A model generated the notes under the pieces. That model was given only the letters and a program-made list of their open reading frames with translations. It was not told the DNA's origin and did no database searches. The position numbers were made by a program, and so were the translations under genes. 9,925 nucleotides of DNA from Gammaproteobacteria bacterium (GTDB lineage Bacteria; Pseudomonadota; Gammaproteobacteria; Nitrococcales; Nitrococcaceae). The stretch spans positions 1 to 9,925 of the forward strand of contig JAGXLT010000015.1 of the NCBI GenBank assembly GCA_018334525.1, given 5' to 3'. Shown piece after piece: positions 7,178-9,925 of this stretch (the stretch's first letter is position 1; the number at the start of each line of letters is the position of its first letter).

Positions 7178-7783
7178 ATGGGCAAACCCCTGATCATCGG
7201 ACTGACCGGTGGAATCGCAAGCGGGAAGAGTAAGATCGCTGACGGTTTTTCCCGACTGGGCGTTCCTGTTATTGATACCGACGAGCTCGCCCGTGAAGTA
7301 GTCGCACCCGGGATGCCGGCTCTTAACGCGATCAAAAAGCGCTTTGGTGACTCTGTTATCGAGGCTACCGGCCAATTAAACCGCAGCGCACTGCGTGATC
7401 TCGTTTTCGATGACACGCCGGCGCGCGCTGATCTTGAAGCGATCACTCACCCCGCTATCCGTGAACTGGCACTATCCAGAATTGCCACGACTGATGCTGA
7501 GTATTTAATCCTAATGGTGCCGCTGTTAATTGAAAAAGACTGGTATACACTCGTAGATAGGGTTTTAGTGGTTGATGTGCCCGAACCGCTTCAAAAGGCC
7601 CGCTTAATGCAGCGCGATGATGTTTCCGCTGAGCGAGCTGACACAATGATTAACAGTCAAGCAGACCGATTGAGCCGACTCGCCAGAGCAGACGACGTTA
7701 TCCATAACGAAATGGATGATGAAAAGCTTGCAAACGAAATTCTGGCACTGCACAACAAGTACCTGACTATCGCTACAAGCTAA
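7178..7783 (+). CDS. coaE: Dephospho-CoA kinase
   Basis: Cytoplasmic enzyme that phosphorylates the 3'-hydroxyl of dephospho-CoA with ATP, the last step of coenzyme A synthesis. It has 201 residues, the standard length. The P-loop is GLTGGIASGKS (residues 8-18), followed by VIDTDELAREVV (31-42) that binds substrate, THPAIRELA in the CoA-binding lid region, VPLLIE, and near the C-terminus NSQADRLSRLARADDVIHN, which fits the family's QxxRxxRxxxADxVIxN pattern. Nothing is missing. The gene is commonly found behind pilD in gammaproteobacteria, where it probably shares the pil transcript although it has no role in pili. Confidence 0.97.
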   Translation: MGKPLIIGLTGGIASGKSKIADGFSRLGVPVIDTDELAREVVAPGMPALNAIKKRFGDSVIEATGQLNRSALRDLVFDDTPARADLEAITHPAIRELALSRIATTDAEYLILMVPLLIEKDWYTLVDRVLVVDVPEPLQKARLMQRDDVSAERADTMINSQADRLSRLARADDVIHNEMDDEKLANEILALHNKYLTIATS

Positions 7784-7793
7784 CTGGAATTTG

Positions 7794-7812
7794 CTCAGGG
7801 GATAAGCCTGAG
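7794..7812 (+). promoter_or_regulatory. Hairpin covering the zapD ribosome binding site and GTG start
   Basis: CTCAGG (7794-7799) and CCTGAG (7807-7812) form a perfect 6-bp stem with the loop GGATAAG; two wobble pairs and an A-T pair could extend it outward. The Shine-Dalgarno-like AGGGG (7797-7801) lies half in the stem and half in the loop, and the first base of the GTG start is the last stem base. No T-run follows, so it is not an ordinary terminator. It could reduce zapD initiation or make it depend on ribosomes arriving from coaE. The structure is visible; the regulatory role is inferred. Confidence 0.4.
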
Positions 7813-8597
7813 TGACAATGCCAATGATGTCGATCGATTCGAATGAAGAATTAATTACCTATGAATACCCGCTCAACGAGCGGATTAGAACCTTACTACG
7901 CCTGGATTTCCTTTTTGAGCGTGCGGAGTTTGGAATAAACGGCGACAGCGAATGGCATGCACGAACGGCGGTGGATGCGCTGCTGGATATTATTGATCTA
8001 TTAACCCGCAGCGATGTTCGCGCTGAACTGCAAAAAGAGCTGGAGCGCCAACGTACAACACTGTCGAAATTGAGCGGAATGCAAACGGTGCTCGAACAGG
8101 CCGATAGCATCAGCCAGGCGCTGAACCAAGCCCCGCGCGGGCTAACCGCAATGATAAGGAATAATGCCTTTCTTACAGCTATCAGCCAACGAGCTGGCGT
8201 GCTTGGCGGAACCTGTGCTTTTGATCTGCCCGGTTATCATCTATGGCTGCAATCACCGACCACAGAACGACAGGCGCTGCTTAAAGAGTGGCTCAGTGGT
8301 TTTGAACCGATTTATCAGGGCGCAGCCCTTGTCCTACGGCTCTTGCGAAACAGCGCTGAATCGGCTGATGAAGTCGCCGCTAACGGTAGCTATAACGCCA
8401 AATTAGATCCCGCAACAGCCTTACAAATGTTGCGTGTCCGACTGGACTGCACCCACCAGTGTTTCCCTGAAATCAGCGGAAGCCGGCATTTCTGTACCAT
8501 TCGATTTTTACGTCAACCCTCGCAGGGTGAACGACCACAACAGGTTGCTGAGGACATTCCCTTTACTCTGGAACGCTGCGTTATCCAAAGCCACTGA
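7812..8597 (+). CDS. zapD: Cell division protein ZapD (FtsZ-bundling)
   Basis: Cytoplasmic protein that binds the C-terminal tail of FtsZ and bundles its filaments, stabilising the division ring. It has 261 residues, against about 247 in E. coli ZapD (YacF). Family landmarks are YEYPLNERIRTLLRLDFLF (residues ~17-35), DVRAELQKELERQ in the helical N-terminal half, then GGTCAFDLPGYHLWL and FPEISGSRHFCTIRFL in the beta-rich C-terminal half. The start is uncertain: GTG at 7812 has AGGGG ten bases upstream, while ATG codons at 7818, 7824 and 7827 are in frame just downstream. Homology does not decide, because the conserved part begins around residue 16. It lies 28 bases after coaE, its usual partner. 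The 3' end overlaps the convergent Nudix gene by 17 bases, and yacG, which normally follows, is absent here. Confidence 0.93.
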   Translation: MTMPMMSIDSNEELITYEYPLNERIRTLLRLDFLFERAEFGINGDSEWHARTAVDALLDIIDLLTRSDVRAELQKELERQRTTLSKLSGMQTVLEQADSISQALNQAPRGLTAMIRNNAFLTAISQRAGVLGGTCAFDLPGYHLWLQSPTTERQALLKEWLSGFEPIYQGAALVLRLLRNSAESADEVAANGSYNAKLDPATALQMLRVRLDCTHQCFPEISGSRHFCTIRFLRQPSQGERPQQVAEDIPFTLERCVIQSH

Positions 8598-9528
8598 TAC
8601 CCGCTACTCCCTGCCCACCCAGTTGCCTGGCCTTTGCTTCATCCTTTGTGCGCATTCCTCCTAACGCATACAGGGGAAAGGGCGCTTTAGCCGCCAATCG
8701 ACCGAATCCTGCCCAGCCGATAGGCCTGGCATCAGGGTGGCTGCTTGTAGCATGGACCGGGCTAAGCACGCCAAAATCTGCGCCCAGCCTGGCTGCAGCA
8801 GCAAGTTCAGCTGAGCAATGACAGGACGCAGCCACCCAGGCAGAGTCTGGTAACGGGCGCTGCGAGAGCGTCTCCAGTTGGGCTGCGGATAAATGTACGC
8901 CATCTGCCCCGATCTTCACCGCCAAATCGATATTTCGGTTAATGAGCAATTTAGTATTTGTCCGATGGCAGTAATTAAGGGCTAACTGTGCCAGTTCGGC
9001 TTGCTCGCCCGGTGGCAGAGAGACGCGAAACTGAACCAACTGAGCGCCCCGTTCGAGCATGCTTTCCAACCGATCAAGCCAACCCGGCCACTGTTCACGT
9101 GGACCACAATCCGGCGTTATTGCGTAAGCGGGCGGTAATTTGAGCGCGTTAATAATCGGCACGTTAGCCACAGGGAATGTTTGTATATCCAGTGCGGAGA
9201 CAGGGCACCAACGCATGGGCTGATTTTCCCGACCATAAGGTTGGCCCTGCCAGGTCTGAACACAAAAAACGGCTAATGTGACCCGGCAATCCGGGTATTC
9301 AAAAGGTATCCGTATTAGCGGTCTGGCTTGCGTAAGAGTGACGCCCAACTCTTCATCAAGCTCTCGGAAAAGGCCATCTAGAACTGATTCGCCCGGCTCT
9401 ATCTTCCCACCCGGAAACTCCCAACATCCACCCTGGTGCCGGGTTATATCGCGTTGGGTTATTAACACGGAGCCGGTCTGATCCTGCAGCACGCCCACTG
9501 CAACATGCCAGTGCGGAGCTGAAGTCAT
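8581..9528 (-). CDS. Nudix (MutT-like) hydrolase fused to a degenerate ThiE/TenI-like domain
   Basis: A 315-residue two-domain protein. Residues ~5-130 are a Nudix hydrolase with a perfect Nudix box (G41-x5-E47-x7-R55-E56-L57-x-E59-E60-x-G62-V63) and the MutT-type QGGCWEFPGGK before it. It probably hydrolyses oxidised nucleoside triphosphates such as 8-oxo-dGTP. Residues ~134-315 resemble thiamine phosphate synthase (AYAITPD, GAQLVQFR, GADGVHL, LSPVHAT, ALGGM, GQGVAGISG). However, the Asp of the usual ND motif is Arg198 and the Asp of GQxD is missing (HLSAAQL, 212-218), so Mg-pyrophosphate binding is unlikely. This fused architecture is widespread in gammaproteobacteria (Pseudomonas PA4400 type); the role of its second domain is not settled as far as I know. 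It starts 2 bases after argJ, so co-transcription is likely. Its start lacks a strong ribosome site (GGAG is 14 bases away). The architecture is firm, the substrates are inferred. Confidence 0.93.
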   Translation of the reverse strand: MTSAPHWHVAVGVLQDQTGSVLITQRDITRHQGGCWEFPGGKIEPGESVLDGLFRELDEELGVTLTQARPLIRIPFEYPDCRVTLAVFCVQTWQGQPYGRENQPMRWCPVSALDIQTFPVANVPIINALKLPPAYAITPDCGPREQWPGWLDRLESMLERGAQLVQFRVSLPPGEQAELAQLALNYCHRTNTKLLINRNIDLAVKIGADGVHLSAAQLETLSQRPLPDSAWVAASCHCSAELAAAARLGADFGVLSPVHATSSHPDARPIGWAGFGRLAAKAPFPLYALGGMRTKDEAKARQLGGQGVAGISGFG

Positions 9529-9530
9529 TA

Positions 9531-9925
9531 TTAGCTGCGGTACTCCGCATTGATGCGGACATAGTCGTAGGAAAGATCACACGTCCATAGCGTGGCTTGT
9601 GCCTCACCACGGCCCAAGTCAATCTCAATCGAAATTCGGTCCTTTTGCATGTAAGCCGCTACCACGGCTTCTTCATACGTATCGGCCAGCCCCCCTTCAA
9701 CGGCGACCGGATGGCCACCGATTGAAATGGTTACCCGATTGACATCAAGACGATCAACGGGCGCTCGCCCCACTGCTGCCAGAATGCGACCCCAGTTCGG
9801 ATCACCGGCAAACAATGCCGTTTTAACCAGGGGTGACTCCGCCACTACAAAACCAACCGATTCAGCTTCTGCCTGATGCTGCGCACCTGACACCACGATG
9901 CTCACCAGTTTTGTGGCCCCCTCAC
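9531..9925 (-). CDS. argJ: Arginine biosynthesis bifunctional protein ArgJ, C-terminal part (5' truncated by window)
   Basis: Glutamate N-acetyltransferase, normally also amino-acid acetyltransferase, which recycles the acetyl group from N-acetylornithine to glutamate in arginine synthesis. Only about 130 C-terminal residues of the usual ~400 are visible. The frame stays open past the right edge, with EGATKLV encoded before the GTG at 9905, so that GTG is not the real start. Landmarks are EGATKLV, SPLVKTALFAGDPNWGRILAAVGRAP (nucleotides ~9829-9752) and the C-terminal WTCDLSYDYVRINAEYR, all highly typical. The autocleavage threonine (ATML motif) lies outside the window. In relatives secA is often the next gene upstream, so it may sit just beyond the right edge. 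The identity is certain. Confidence 0.97.
   Translation of the reverse strand, partial: EGATKLVSIVVSGAQHQAEAESVGFVVAESPLVKTALFAGDPNWGRILAAVGRAPVDRLDVNRVTISIGGHPVAVEGGLADTYEEAVVAAYMQKDRISIEIDLGRGEAQATLWTCDLSYDYVRINAEYRS

Noticed and set aside
9531..9905. A complete 124-residue protein starting at GTG 9905
   Set aside because: The sequence is unmistakably the ArgJ C-terminus, and EGATKLV is encoded upstream of that GTG, so the gene continues past the window.

Overview
The window looks like a chromosomal segment of a gammaproteobacterium with moderate-to-high GC. The order pilB-pilC-pilD-coaE-zapD facing a Nudix/ThiE-like fusion gene and argJ is a typical gammaproteobacterial neighbourhood. In E. 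coli the related cluster is hofB-hofC, coaE-zapD-yacG, mutT and secA; in Pseudomonas argJ and a mutT-type gene lie beside secA. I cannot place the organism more precisely. No mobile element, RNA gene or CRISPR array is visible, and no gene-free stretch exceeds about 30 bases.

Left third (1-2690, + strand): three tightly coupled genes of a metal ABC importer of the Mn/Zn/Fe (Tro/Sit/Mnt) type. They are an ATPase cut off by the window edge and two ABC-3 family permeases, joined by 4-base ATGA overlaps. The substrate-binding protein is not in the window. The ATPase has glycine in place of the catalytic Walker B glutamate. The second permease carries a cytoplasmic winged-helix-like tail that recalls DtxR repressors. 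An in-phase A7 run sits exactly where the tail begins, and a -1 slip there would make a tail-less permease of standard length. An EamA-type exporter (2703-3566) follows 12 bases later on the same strand.

Centre (3596-8597, + strand): the type IV pilus assembly genes pilB (extension ATPase), pilC (inner-membrane platform) and pilD (prepilin peptidase), then coaE (last step of CoA synthesis) and zapD (Z-ring bundling). pilB/pilC and pilC/pilD are joined by TTGA overlaps that imply rare TTG starts. The zapD ribosome binding site lies inside a perfect 6-bp hairpin. No pilin gene is present.

Right end (8581-9925, - strand): argJ (arginine synthesis, 5' part beyond the window) and, 2 bases downstream, a Nudix hydrolase fused to a ThiE-like domain that lacks the usual ThiE metal-binding aspartates. 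The fusion gene runs into zapD with a 17-base convergent overlap, leaving no room for yacG at its usual place.

Most of the window is conserved housekeeping and pilus machinery. The points of interest are local departures from family norms rather than an evident new system.
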